Source: Sedimenticola_A sp040506425 (GTDB lineage Bacteria; Pseudomonadota; Gammaproteobacteria; Chromatiales; Chromatiaceae). Taken from it: a stretch of 64,000 nucleotides of DNA. Shown here piece after piece: positions 44,999-52,896 of the stretch. The stretch covers positions 2,790,001-2,854,000 of the forward strand of contig OZ245051.1 of NCBI GenBank assembly GCA_965224515.1. Direction: 5' to 3'. The position numbers were made by a program, and so were the translations under genes. The notes under the pieces were generated by a model. It made no database searches, had not been told where the DNA came from, and saw nothing but the letters and a program-made list of their open reading frames with translations. Position 1 is the stretch's first letter, and each line of letters starts with the position of its first letter.

Positions 44999-45025
44999 CT
45001 ATCGGCCGTGTCCAGTTTAACTTTA
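44999..45025 (-). promoter_or_regulatory. Sigma-28 (FliA) type promoter for the cheX-like gene
   Basis: Read on the minus strand: TAAAGTTA, 11 bases, GCCGATAG. The known FliA consensus is TAAAGTTT-N11-GCCGATAA, so spacing is exact and 14 of 16 positions match. Transcription would start near 44990, leaving about 40 bases of leader before the ATG at 44949. Confidence 0.78.
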
Positions 45026-45078
45026 CTGGTTTCTTATTATCAGTAGGAATTGTGTGAACAGGTTCTTAATTTACAGGC

Positions 45079-45109
45079 AAAAAAAAACCTGGCTGAAGAA
45101 GCCAGGTTT
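45079..45109 (-). terminator. Rho-independent terminator of the candidate small RNA
   Basis: On the minus strand AACCTGGCT-TCTTC-AGCCAGGTT forms a perfect 9 to 10-bp stem followed by nine T. On the plus strand the run is A, so the terminator points leftward. It lies between the small RNA and the cheX promoter. Confidence 0.88.
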
Positions 45110-45246
45110 AAAAAAACCACCAAAGGAGGATGGAGGAGATAAAAGGTACATCAAGGCCCAGCGCTACTACGATACTGCATTCGGCTGAACCTTGAAGACC
45201 TTAAACCTTACAATCACGATGTCCTGTGAGGCTATCAATAATTGTG
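45079..45246 (-). ncRNA. Candidate structured small RNA with CU-rich single-stranded segment
   Basis: About 168 bases lie between a sigma-70 promoter and an intrinsic terminator on the minus strand. Minus-strand CAAGGUUCAGC (45184-45194) pairs over 11 bp with GCUGGGCCUUG (45152-45162), using two G-U pairs that would be A-C mismatches on the other strand. GGACAUC (45218-45224) pairs with GAUGUACC (45145-45152) to close the body. Between this fold and the terminator lies a mostly unpaired UCUCCUCCAUCCUCCU, complementary to Shine-Dalgarno sequences. I do not recognise it as 6S, 4.5S, tmRNA or RNase P. A trans-acting sRNA that blocks ribosome binding sites is a reasonable guess. Confidence 0.55.
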
Positions 45247-45252
45247 CAAATA

Positions 45253-45281
45253 AGAATATTATAATATTCCGCTCGCGTCAA
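45253..45281 (-). promoter_or_regulatory. Sigma-70 promoter for the candidate small RNA
   Basis: On the minus strand TTGACG, 17 bases, TATTCT. The -35 matches five of six, the -10 four of six, with optimal spacing. A start near 45246 follows. Confidence 0.6.
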
Positions 45282-45459
45282 TAGATTATTACTGTTTTAG
45301 TCGGAATTAACAGGGTGATATTGGTTTTCGCTGTATGGTTTATGTAGATTGTTTATATAAAACAGTGTGTTATTAGACTGTTTTAATGTGAAGACTGGTG
45401 CTTTGTTGTTGGCGGTTTAATCCTCACCATCCGGGTTGGAGGAGGGCACCACTGGGGAA
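45282..45459. other. AT-rich gap between the small RNA and dapE, with an inverted repeat
   Basis: No gene is seen here. The notable item is an exact 8-bp inverted repeat AAAACAGT/ACTGTTTT at 45359-45384 with a 10-base loop; ACTGTTTTA occurs again at 45291-45299. It could be a weak terminator for dapE, which ends at 45460 on the minus strand, or a protein-binding site. Confidence 0.35.
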
Positions 45460-46587
45460 TCAGGCTAATAATTCTTCCAGTGTTTTGTCGTATATGGCTG
45501 AAAGTGTGTCCAGATCCTGGACCGAAACGCACTCATTCACCTGGTGGATCGTCGCGTTTAGGGGACCCAGTTCCACCACTTGTGAGCCGGTGGGGGCGAT
45601 GAAACGGCCATCGGAGGTGCCGCCCGATGTGGATAGTTCTGTGTCGTAACCGGTGACCGCCTTGATCGCAGATTGTGCCGCTTCGATCAACGCCCCTTCC
45701 GGGGTTAAAAAGGGGTGTCCGGAAAGACGCCAGGCGAGATCATAGCTGACACCTTCATCATCGAGCATTGCATGCACCCGCTGCTTGATCTGTTTTTCAT
45801 CCAGTTCTGTGGAGAAGCGGAAGTTGAAAATGACCTCCATCTCCCCCGGTATTACGTTCTCAGCACCGGTGCCTGCATTGATGTTCGATATCTGGAAACT
45901 GGTGGGTGGAAAATGCCTGTTACCTTCATCCCACACTTCACTGCTCAGTCGCGCAAGGGCGGCGACTGCTGAGTGTACAGGGTTCGAAGCCAGGTGGGGG
46001 TAGGCAACATGTCCCTGCTTACCGAATACGGTGAGAATACCGTTCAGGGAACCGCGGCGGCCATTCTTGACGACATCACCCACCCGTTCAGTACTTGAAG
46101 GTTCACAGACCAGGCAGTAGTCGATCTTCTCGCCCCGCTGTTCCAGGGTATCGATCACCTTTACTGTCCCGTTTGTGGCTATGCCCTCTTCGTCACTGGT
46201 GATCAGGAAGGCGATAGAGCCGTCGTGGTCAGGGTGGCGTTCGGTGAAGCTCTCAACCGCTGTAACCATGGCGGCCAGGCTGCCTTTCATGTCGGCGGCG
46301 CCACGGCCATAGAGGAGGCCGTCCCTGATCTCAGGGGAAAAAGGCTCAGTGTCCCAGGCTTCACTCCTGCCCGGGGGTACAACATCGGTGTGACCGGCGA
46401 AGGCCACTACAGGGCCTTTATTGCCCCGGCGCGCCCAGAAGTTATCCACTTCGCCGAAGCGCATGGGTTCGATAGTGAAACCGACGGCTTCAAGCCGCTT
46501 GATCATCACCTCCTGGCAGCCGGCATCCTCCGGTGTGATTGAGCGACGGCTGATCAGGTCAATGGCAAGATCGAGGGTTTTAGACAT
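45460..46587 (-). CDS. dapE: Succinyl-diaminopimelate desuccinylase
   Basis: 375 residues, the family length. The M20 zinc peptidase motifs AFAGHTDVVPPG, GRGAADMKGSLAAM and TSDEEGIATNGT are present, and STSGGTSDGRFI near the C-terminus is characteristic of DapE. It frees LL-diaminopimelate for peptidoglycan and lysine. It is the last gene of the minus-strand dapC-dapD-arsC/spx-dapE group. Confidence 0.96.
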   Translation of the reverse strand: MSKTLDLAIDLISRRSITPEDAGCQEVMIKRLEAVGFTIEPMRFGEVDNFWARRGNKGPVVAFAGHTDVVPPGRSEAWDTEPFSPEIRDGLLYGRGAADMKGSLAAMVTAVESFTERHPDHDGSIAFLITSDEEGIATNGTVKVIDTLEQRGEKIDYCLVCEPSSTERVGDVVKNGRRGSLNGILTVFGKQGHVAYPHLASNPVHSAVAALARLSSEVWDEGNRHFPPTSFQISNINAGTGAENVIPGEMEVIFNFRFSTELDEKQIKQRVHAMLDDEGVSYDLAWRLSGHPFLTPEGALIEAAQSAIKAVTGYDTELSTSGGTSDGRFIAPTGSQVVELGPLNATIHQVNECVSVQDLDTLSAIYDKTLEELLA

Positions 46588-46592
46588 GAAAT

Positions 46593-46943
46593 TTACCGCT
46601 TCAGGAGGAGTTCAGTGTAGGTCTTCTCAGAGAAGCCGACGATTCGTCGGCTGTTCATATCCAGGACCGGACGTTTGATGATACTGGGTGTCTCCAGCAT
46701 TATCTTTATGGCTGACGCTTCGTCGATATTGGCTTTTGCATCATCACTGAGTTTGCGCCACATCATGCCGCGGCGGTTGAGCAGGATCTCCCAACCCAGT
46801 TCACCAACCCAGCTTCTGAGCAGTTTTTCGTCCAGTCCCCGCTTCTTGAAGTCGTGGAACTCATGCTCGATACCCTTGATTTCCAGCCACTTGCGGGCCT
46901 TCTTCATGGTGTCGCAGTTGGGGATGCCGTAGATGGTGATCAT
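46593..46943 (-). CDS. ArsC/Spx-family (YffB-like) reductase-fold protein
   Basis: 116 residues from the ATG at 46943, where the family start ITIYGIPNCDTMKKARKWL begins. A longer frame to 47132 adds ~63 residues of arginine-, serine- and alanine-rich sequence that lie opposite or within dapD, and is not credible. The thioredoxin-like fold with a single N-terminal Cys and KRPVLD resembles YffB/Spx-MgsR. A gene of this type next to dapE is common in gammaproteobacteria; the true function is unclear. Confidence 0.85.
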   Translation of the reverse strand: MITIYGIPNCDTMKKARKWLEIKGIEHEFHDFKKRGLDEKLLRSWVGELGWEILLNRRGMMWRKLSDDAKANIDEASAIKIMLETPSIIKRPVLDMNSRRIVGFSEKTYTELLLKR

Positions 46944-46998
46944 AGTGGTTGTCTGATCCGGGAGCCTCGGATGAGGCCCCCGGGTCCTGTCAGAGCTT

Positions 46999-47820
46999 TC
47001 AGATATCGCGCAGCAGTTCGTTGATGCCAACCTTGCCGCGGGTCTTCTCGTCGACCATCTTGATGATGACCGCGCAGTAGAGGCTGTGGCTGCCGTCCTT
47101 GGAGGGCAGGGAGCCGGGAACCACGACGGCACCCGCGGGTACGCGGCCGAAAGTGATCTCGCCGGTCATGCGGTTGTAGATCTTGGTGGACTGTCCGATG
47201 TAGACGCCCATGGAGATAACCGCGCCTTCCTCGACGATGACACCCTCTACGATCTCGGAACGGGCGCCGATGAAGGCGTTGTCCTCAATGATGGTGGGGG
47301 CCGCCTGCAGGGGCTCCAGAACGCCGCCGATACCGACGCCGCCGGAGAGGTGTACATTCTTGCCGATCTGGGCACAGGAGCCGACGGTCGCCCAGGTGTC
47401 GACCATGGTGCCGCTGTCAACATAGGCGCCGATGTTGACGTAAGAGGGCATGAGTACAGTGCTGGGTGCGATGTAGGCACCCTTGCGGGCTGTTGCAGGG
47501 GGTACCACACGAACACCGGTCTCGCGGAACTCCCTGGAGTTCATGTCGGCGTATTTTGAAGGCACTTTATCGTAGTAGTTGGTAAAGCCGCCTTTCATGA
47601 ATTCATTGTCGTGAATTCGGAAAGAGAGCAGTACCGCCTTCTTGACCCAGTCGTTCACAACCCAGTCACCCTCTTTTTTCTCCGCCACGCGGATTTCACC
47701 ACGATCGAGCTGCTCCATGGCTTCTGCCACGGCATCCTTTACCACGGTGTCTACAGTGCGGGGGGTGATCTCAGCCCTGTTCTCGAAGGCTTCGACGATG
47801 ATCGACTGGATATCGCTCAT
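46999..47820 (-). CDS. dapD: Tetrahydrodipicolinate N-succinyltransferase
   Basis: 273 residues, as in E. coli (274). A helical N-terminal domain precedes a left-handed beta-helix of hexapeptide repeats (YVNIGAYVDSGTMVDTWATV, EDNAFIGARSEIVEGVIVEE). It succinylates tetrahydrodipicolinate in the succinylase branch of lysine synthesis. It lies between the aminotransferase and the Spx-like gene. Confidence 0.96.
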   Translation of the reverse strand: MSDIQSIIVEAFENRAEITPRTVDTVVKDAVAEAMEQLDRGEIRVAEKKEGDWVVNDWVKKAVLLSFRIHDNEFMKGGFTNYYDKVPSKYADMNSREFRETGVRVVPPATARKGAYIAPSTVLMPSYVNIGAYVDSGTMVDTWATVGSCAQIGKNVHLSGGVGIGGVLEPLQAAPTIIEDNAFIGARSEIVEGVIVEEGAVISMGVYIGQSTKIYNRMTGEITFGRVPAGAVVVPGSLPSKDGSHSLYCAVIIKMVDEKTRGKVGINELLRDI

Positions 47821-47846
47821 TTTATTACTCCAGATAGTATTCTTGG

Positions 47847-49058
47847 CTATAACGTTTTGATATAGGTTTTAATGCGCTCGGCCGCTTCAACACACTCATC
47901 AAGCGCGGCGACAAGGGCCATACGCACGCGGTGGCTGCCTGGGTTCATCCCGTCAACTTCGCGGGAGAGGAAACTGCCGGGCAGTACCGTTACATTCTGC
48001 TTTTCAAATAGGCCACGTGCGAACTCGGTATCAGGGACCGGTGTTTCCGGCCAGAGATAGAATCCAGCGGCAGCGCGTTCTACAGGCAGTACATCGTACA
48101 GTATGTCGTGCACTGCTTCGAGTTTCTTGCGATAAAGCGCCCGGTTTTCCTGTACATGCTGCTCATCTCCCCAGGCTTTGATACTCGCGGCCTGGTGATG
48201 GGTTGGCATGGCGCAGCCGTGGTAGGTCCGGTAGAGAAAAAAGGAGTTGATCAGGTTGGCATCGCCGGCGACGAAGCCGGAACGCAATCCGGGTACACTT
48301 GAGCGCTTGGACAGGCTGTTGAAGACGACACAGCGTCGGAACTCACTGTTGCCCATCTCTGCCGCAGCCTGCAGCAGGCCGGGCGGTGGATTCTCTTCGT
48401 CCAGGTAGATCTCTGAGTAACATTCATCCGAGGCGATGATGAAGTCGTAGCGTTCGGCCAGGTTGATCAGTTTCTTCAGCGACTCCATATCCGCCACGGC
48501 CCCGGTGGGGTTGCCGGGTGAGCAGATGTAGAGCAACTGGCAGCGGTTCCATGTTTCAGAATCAACACTGTCAAAGTCAGGCAGAAAACCATTCTCAATG
48601 GTACAGGCGAGAAAGTGTGGCTCTGCTCCTGCCAACAGTGCCGCGCCCTCGTAGATCTGGTAGAAGGGGTTCGGCATCAGTACCAGGGGTGATTTCGAGG
48701 TGTCAATTGCCGCCTGGGCAAAGGCGAACAGGGCTTCGCGGGTGCCGTTGACCGGTAGTACGTGTCGTTCTATGTCCAGACTTTGGGGGGGTAGTCCGTA
48801 GCGGTTGCAGAGCCATGAAACGATGGCCTGCCGCAGCTCGGGTGTACCTTTGGTCGCCGAATAGGTGGCTACGCCGTGGAGGTTGTCATGCAGCGCGTCG
48901 CGGATAAAGACCGGTGTCTTGTGCTTGGGCTCACCGATGGAGAGCGCAATATGGGGTAGATCCGGGGGAGGTGTGACACCCTCTTTCAGGCTTGCCAGCT
49001 TCTGAAAAGGATAGGGCTGTAGTTTTTCCAGGTTGGGATTCATCGGGTGTTCTGTCAT
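47847..49058 (-). CDS. dapC: Succinyldiaminopimelate transaminase
   Basis: 403 residues of the class I aminotransferase fold. CSPGNPTGAV, IIASDECYSEIYLDE and the PLP lysine in FNSLSKRSSVPGLRSGF are present. It catalyses the step between DapD and DapE, and the gene order dapC-dapD-dapE fits. The start is one of ATG 49058 (GGAG about 10 bases upstream) or ATG 49043 (the usual family start MNPNLEKLQPYPF); a further upstream frame to 49085 is less likely. Confidence 0.92.
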   Translation of the reverse strand: MTEHPMNPNLEKLQPYPFQKLASLKEGVTPPPDLPHIALSIGEPKHKTPVFIRDALHDNLHGVATYSATKGTPELRQAIVSWLCNRYGLPPQSLDIERHVLPVNGTREALFAFAQAAIDTSKSPLVLMPNPFYQIYEGAALLAGAEPHFLACTIENGFLPDFDSVDSETWNRCQLLYICSPGNPTGAVADMESLKKLINLAERYDFIIASDECYSEIYLDEENPPPGLLQAAAEMGNSEFRRCVVFNSLSKRSSVPGLRSGFVAGDANLINSFFLYRTYHGCAMPTHHQAASIKAWGDEQHVQENRALYRKKLEAVHDILYDVLPVERAAAGFYLWPETPVPDTEFARGLFEKQNVTVLPGSFLSREVDGMNPGSHRVRMALVAALDECVEAAERIKTYIKTL

Positions 49059-49174
49059 TTGCTGCCCGCTCCGGGGCCGATTCAAGCGGCGTAGTATAGG
49101 CTATTCGGGGTGCCAGACCAACGTGCTGCAGGTGCGAAATTGTAAGTTTCTGAGCAATTTTTTCCAGGCTGCAT

Positions 49175-49203
49175 AAAAGGTCCCTGGCTGCTGGCCCGGG
49201 ACC
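49175..49203 (-). terminator. Rho-independent terminator after glnD
   Basis: On the minus strand GGTCCC and GGGACC enclose an inner GGC/GCC helix and are followed by TTTT. It lies 7 bases past the glnD stop. Confidence 0.65.
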
Positions 49204-49209
49204 CGGGCG

Positions 49210-51861
49210 TCATGATTGGGAATTGGCGTCCAGCCGCTCACGTATCGCTTTTTCCAGACACTCGAACTGGGCCCGATCACTGAGGGGGCGGTCTTCCCTG
49301 TCTGTGAGAAAAAAGGTGTCTTCCGCTACGGCTCCTATGGTGCCGATTTTGGCGTTGATCAGTCGCAGTCCACAGGCAGTGAAGGCGTAACCTACCTGGG
49401 AGAGCAGACCCGGTCGGTCATCCGTGACCAGTTTCATAATCGTGCGCTGATTGCCTCCGTCCTGCACAAAATCGATTCGTGTGGGGGTGGAGAAGTGTTT
49501 CATTTGACGGGGAATGCGTCGGGTCACGGTGATGTCGTCGATCTGGATGTTGCCCAGTGCATCTTTCAGCGTGGCGCATATCTCCTCGCGGCGACCCAGG
49601 TCATCTACCGCGCTGCCGTCGTTTTCGAGTACCAGGTAGCTGCTCAAGGAGTAGCCTGTATGGGTGGATTCGATACGAGCGCCAAGGATATTCAGCCCGA
49701 TCTGGTCCAACAGGCTGGTTGTCAGGGCGAACAGGTTGTCCCTGTCGGCAGTATAGATGAATACCTCGTTGCCCCCCCGGGTGCTGGATTTGCGAAGCAG
49801 CACCAGGGGCAGGTCCTCCTCCTTGGCGGTGAGAACGGTTTTGCTCTGCCAGGCGATCTCTTCCCAGGTGTGGTGCAGGAAGTACTCGAGGCTGAGTGTC
49901 AGCCAGAAAGCGTTGGACTGCTCCGGGGGTATGCCGTCGGCATTCAGCAGATGGCGGGCGCCGGCCTGCTTGTTCTGGATGACCTCATCGCGCTCCTGGA
50001 TATTCTCCAGCCCTCTGAGCAGGGCCTGTTTGGTGGCCATGTAGAGGTCCCGCAGCAGGGAGTTCTTCCAGCTGTTCCATTTTTTAGGATCGGTGGAGCG
50101 TATATCTGCAACGGTGAGAAGGTAGAGATAGTCCAGTCTGACGGAGTTTTTTACCTCCTGGGCAAACTCCCGGATGACATCCGGATCACTGGTGTCTTTG
50201 CGCTGGGCGGTGATTGACATCAACAGGTGGTTTTGCACCAGCCAGGCGACCAGGTTGCTCTCGTGGTCACTCAGGTCGTGCTGCTTGCAGAAGAGCAGGG
50301 CATCTTCTGCGCCAAGGGTGGAGTGATCCCCGCCGCGACCCTTTGCGATGTCATGGAACAGTGCGGCCAGGTAGATCAGCTCAGGCTTGGGCAAGCGTTC
50401 CATTATGTCGCTGCAGAGGGGGAATTCAGCGCGATGATCTGAGACTGCGAAACGGCGCAGGTTGCGTATCAGGAACAGGGTGTGCTCGTCCACGGTATAG
50501 GCGTGGAAAAGATCGTACTGCATGCGGCCTACGATATTTGAGAATGCCGGTATGTAGCGGGCCAGAATGCCGTAGCGGTTCATGCGGCGCAATTCATGGG
50601 TGATGCCGCGGGGTTGACGCAGAATTTCCATGAAAATGTGCCTGGCAGCGGGATCGGACCTGAAGCTTTCATCAATCAGGTAGCGGTGGCTGCGTGTAAG
50701 ACGGATGGTGCTGGCACGAACGCCGTTTAGTCCAGGATGCTGTTGCATGATGAGGAACATCTCCAGCAGGGCCAGGGGATTCTTTTCAAAGATATCCTCC
50801 CTGGTGACCTCGAGAAATCCGCTCCTTGAGTGAAACCTGGGATTGATTGGCTTGGGCGCATCCAGGTGGCACTTGAGCAGAATCACCTCCTGGAACAGCT
50901 GTAGCAGCATCTCGTTCATCCGGTTGAGGCGGATGGCGGTACGGTAATAACGCTGCATGAACTGCTCAATGCCCAGGTCCTTGTCATTGTCCTGGTAACC
51001 GAACTGTTCGGCCAGTGTGCGCTGATGATCGAAAAGCAGGCGGTCATCATGCCGACCGGTGAGCAGGTGAAGGGCAAACCGGATCTGCCACAGGAACCCC
51101 TGGCTCTCCATCAGGTCTGCGAACTCTTCCTCGGTCAGAAAGCCGTGGGAGACCAGTTCATCCAGGGTCTCTGCCCTGAAGTGGCGTTTGACCACCCAGC
51201 CGATCATCTGGATGTCACGCAGCCCTCCCGGGCTCTCCTTTATATTGGGTTCAAGATTGCTGACCGTACCATCGTACTTAAGGTGACGCTGTTTCTGCTC
51301 CTCCCACTTGGCCTGGAAAAAACGGTCGCTGGGCCAGAGTCTATCGGGCCCTGTACTCTCCTTGAGTTTGATGAAAAGAGGGGCCGGCCCGGTCAGAAGG
51401 CGGGCTTCCATCAGGTTGGTGGCAACGGTGATGTCGCGCTCTGCCTCTTCTATGCTCTCCTGGAGGGTGCGAACGCTGTGCCCAATCTCCAGCCCTATAT
51501 CCCAGAAAAAGGTGAGCAGTTCACTGAGGTTCTCTGACAGCGCGTCATGATCGCCGTCCCCCAGGAGAATCAGCAGGTCGATATCGGAAGCGGGATGTAA
51601 TTCACTTCGGCCATAGCCGCCTACCGCTATCAATGCGGCATTGGTGCCGGCGGGGATTAGTCTCTGCCAGGCGGCATTCAGCAGGGCATCAATGAAATTC
51701 GCCCGCAGTGAGACCAGTTCTGTAACCGGTTCACCAGCCTCAAACAGCGTTTTCAAGCACTCTTTTCCCTGCTTGATGGCATCCTGGAAGAGGGGCAGGG
51801 GGTTGTCTGTGCCTGCTGCTTCCTTGAGAAATGCGGCTGTGTCTAGAATGCGATCAGGCAT
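49210..51861 (-). CDS. glnD: PII uridylyltransferase / uridylyl-removing enzyme
   Basis: 883 residues, close to E. coli GlnD (890). Domains in order: nucleotidyltransferase (GGYGRSELHPASDIDLLIL), an HD domain (YLAALFHDIAKGRGGDHSTL) and two ACT domains (VFIYTADRDNLFALTTSLLD; IMKLVTDDRPGLLSQVGYAF). It senses glutamine and modifies the PII signal protein. The ATG at 51861 overlaps the map stop by 8 bases; a longer frame to 51990 would run inside map and lacks family support. Confidence 0.95.
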   Translation of the reverse strand: MPDRILDTAAFLKEAAGTDNPLPLFQDAIKQGKECLKTLFEAGEPVTELVSLRANFIDALLNAAWQRLIPAGTNAALIAVGGYGRSELHPASDIDLLILLGDGDHDALSENLSELLTFFWDIGLEIGHSVRTLQESIEEAERDITVATNLMEARLLTGPAPLFIKLKESTGPDRLWPSDRFFQAKWEEQKQRHLKYDGTVSNLEPNIKESPGGLRDIQMIGWVVKRHFRAETLDELVSHGFLTEEEFADLMESQGFLWQIRFALHLLTGRHDDRLLFDHQRTLAEQFGYQDNDKDLGIEQFMQRYYRTAIRLNRMNEMLLQLFQEVILLKCHLDAPKPINPRFHSRSGFLEVTREDIFEKNPLALLEMFLIMQQHPGLNGVRASTIRLTRSHRYLIDESFRSDPAARHIFMEILRQPRGITHELRRMNRYGILARYIPAFSNIVGRMQYDLFHAYTVDEHTLFLIRNLRRFAVSDHRAEFPLCSDIMERLPKPELIYLAALFHDIAKGRGGDHSTLGAEDALLFCKQHDLSDHESNLVAWLVQNHLLMSITAQRKDTSDPDVIREFAQEVKNSVRLDYLYLLTVADIRSTDPKKWNSWKNSLLRDLYMATKQALLRGLENIQERDEVIQNKQAGARHLLNADGIPPEQSNAFWLTLSLEYFLHHTWEEIAWQSKTVLTAKEEDLPLVLLRKSSTRGGNEVFIYTADRDNLFALTTSLLDQIGLNILGARIESTHTGYSLSSYLVLENDGSAVDDLGRREEICATLKDALGNIQIDDITVTRRIPRQMKHFSTPTRIDFVQDGGNQRTIMKLVTDDRPGLLSQVGYAFTACGLRLINAKIGTIGAVAEDTFFLTDREDRPLSDRAQFECLEKAIRERLDANSQS

Positions 51862-52654
51862 CGGCTTGGGCCGCTCCAGAGGCGAGCTCTTCACGTTCAT
51901 CGGTACGCAGGGTGAGAACATCATAACCGCTTTCAGTAACCAGAAGGGTGTGCTCCCACTGGGCTGAAAGACTGCGGTCCCTGGTGACAACCGTCCAGCC
52001 GTCGGGAAGCAGTTTTACCTGGCGTTTGCCCGAGTTGACCATGGGTTCGATGGTGAAGCACATGCCTGGTTGCAGTGCCACCCCGCTGTCAGGCGTGCCG
52101 TAGTGGAGCACCTGGGGGTCCTCGTGAAACTCCCGTCCGATACCGTGCCCGCAATACTCGCGGACCACGGAGTAGTTATGGGCTTCGACATGACGCTGGA
52201 TGGCGTGACCGATATCGCCCAGGGTGGCGCCCGGGCGTACCATGCGGATGCCGGTCCAGAGTGCCTCGTGAGCCACCTTCACCAGGCGCTTGGCCAGGAT
52301 CGACGGTTCACCTACAAAGAACATCTTGCTGGTGTCGCCATGGAAGCCGTCCTTGATCACTGTGATATCGATATTCACAGCATCACCGCTCTTCAGTTTC
52401 TTGCCACCGGGAATGCCGTGGCACACCTGGTGATTGACCGAGGTGCAGATCGATTTCGGAAATCCCCGGTAGTTGAGAGGGGCGGGAATGGCATTCTGCT
52501 CGTTGACAATATAGTCATGGCAGAGCTGGTTCAGCTCATCTGTGGTGATACCCGGCTTCACATGGGGTTCGATCATATCCAGGACATCGGCTGCGAGGCG
52601 CCCGGCTATCCGCATTTTTTCTATTTCGTCGGCGGTCTTGATGGTTACGCTCAT
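51854..52654 (-). CDS. map: Methionine aminopeptidase type I
   Basis: 266 residues. Pita-bread fold with metal ligands in VNIDITVIKDGFHGDTSK (two Asp), REYCGHGIGREFHEDP (His), FTIEPMV (Glu) and AQWEHTLLV (Glu). It removes the start Met from nascent proteins. It is divergent from rpsB across 242 bases, the usual gammaproteobacterial arrangement. Confidence 0.96.
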   Translation of the reverse strand: MSVTIKTADEIEKMRIAGRLAADVLDMIEPHVKPGITTDELNQLCHDYIVNEQNAIPAPLNYRGFPKSICTSVNHQVCHGIPGGKKLKSGDAVNIDITVIKDGFHGDTSKMFFVGEPSILAKRLVKVAHEALWTGIRMVRPGATLGDIGHAIQRHVEAHNYSVVREYCGHGIGREFHEDPQVLHYGTPDSGVALQPGMCFTIEPMVNSGKRQVKLLPDGWTVVTRDRSLSAQWEHTLLVTESGYDVLTLRTDEREELASGAAQADA

Positions 52655-52713
52655 GTGGCAGTGATTCCTGAAAAACTGTGGGAAAAATAGGATCTTGGGG
52701 CCAATCCAAATGA

Positions 52714-52742
52714 TTGTGGCGATAGGCGCGATATGATATAAA
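52714..52742 (+). promoter_or_regulatory. Sigma-70 promoter for rpsB-tsf
   Basis: TTGTGG, 17 bases, TATAAA, with an extended -10 TGA just before it. The GCGCGCC immediately downstream would act as a GC-rich discriminator, usual for stringently controlled ribosomal promoters. Confidence 0.65.
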
Positions 52743-52802
52743 GCGCGCCTCAGGATCGCAAACGATTCTGAACTCCGGCTGTAATCTTAGCCGGGAAACA
52801 CT

Positions 52803-52868
52803 ACACACACACACCGTCACGACTGTCGGGGTGCCCGGGAAACCGGGTCGGCGGTCGGGGTGTGTGGA
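52803..52868 (+). ncRNA. rpsB leader RNA (probable S2 autoregulatory element)
   Basis: CACACACC (52808-52815) pairs with GGTGTGTG (52859-52866), enclosing an apical CCCGG-GAAA-CCGGG hairpin (52834-52847). rpsB leaders in gammaproteobacteria carry a conserved structure through which S2 represses its own operon; position and fold agree. It ends about 30 bases before the rpsB start, which has TTGGAG as its Shine-Dalgarno. Confidence 0.6.
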
Positions 52869-52896
52869 GGAATAACCCAAAAAATTTGGAGAATTT

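Noticed and set aside
45116..45184. Short plus-strand frames across the candidate small RNA, some with a GGAGG next to an ATG
   Set aside because: The GGAGG touches the ATG with no spacing, the frames end within about 20 codons, and the G-U paired stems and T-run point to the minus strand instead.
46944..47132. N-terminal extension of the ArsC/Spx-like protein
   Set aside because: The extra residues are low-complexity Arg/Ser/Ala sequence lying over the 3' end of dapD; the family start is at 46943.
49216..50217. Plus-strand open frame of about 330 codons opposite glnD
   Set aside because: Shadow of glnD; the minus-strand ACT and HD domains are unmistakable.
51862..51990. Longer start of glnD inside map
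   Set aside because: The extension is antisense-like shadow of map codons in another frame and the known GlnD N-terminus begins at 51861.
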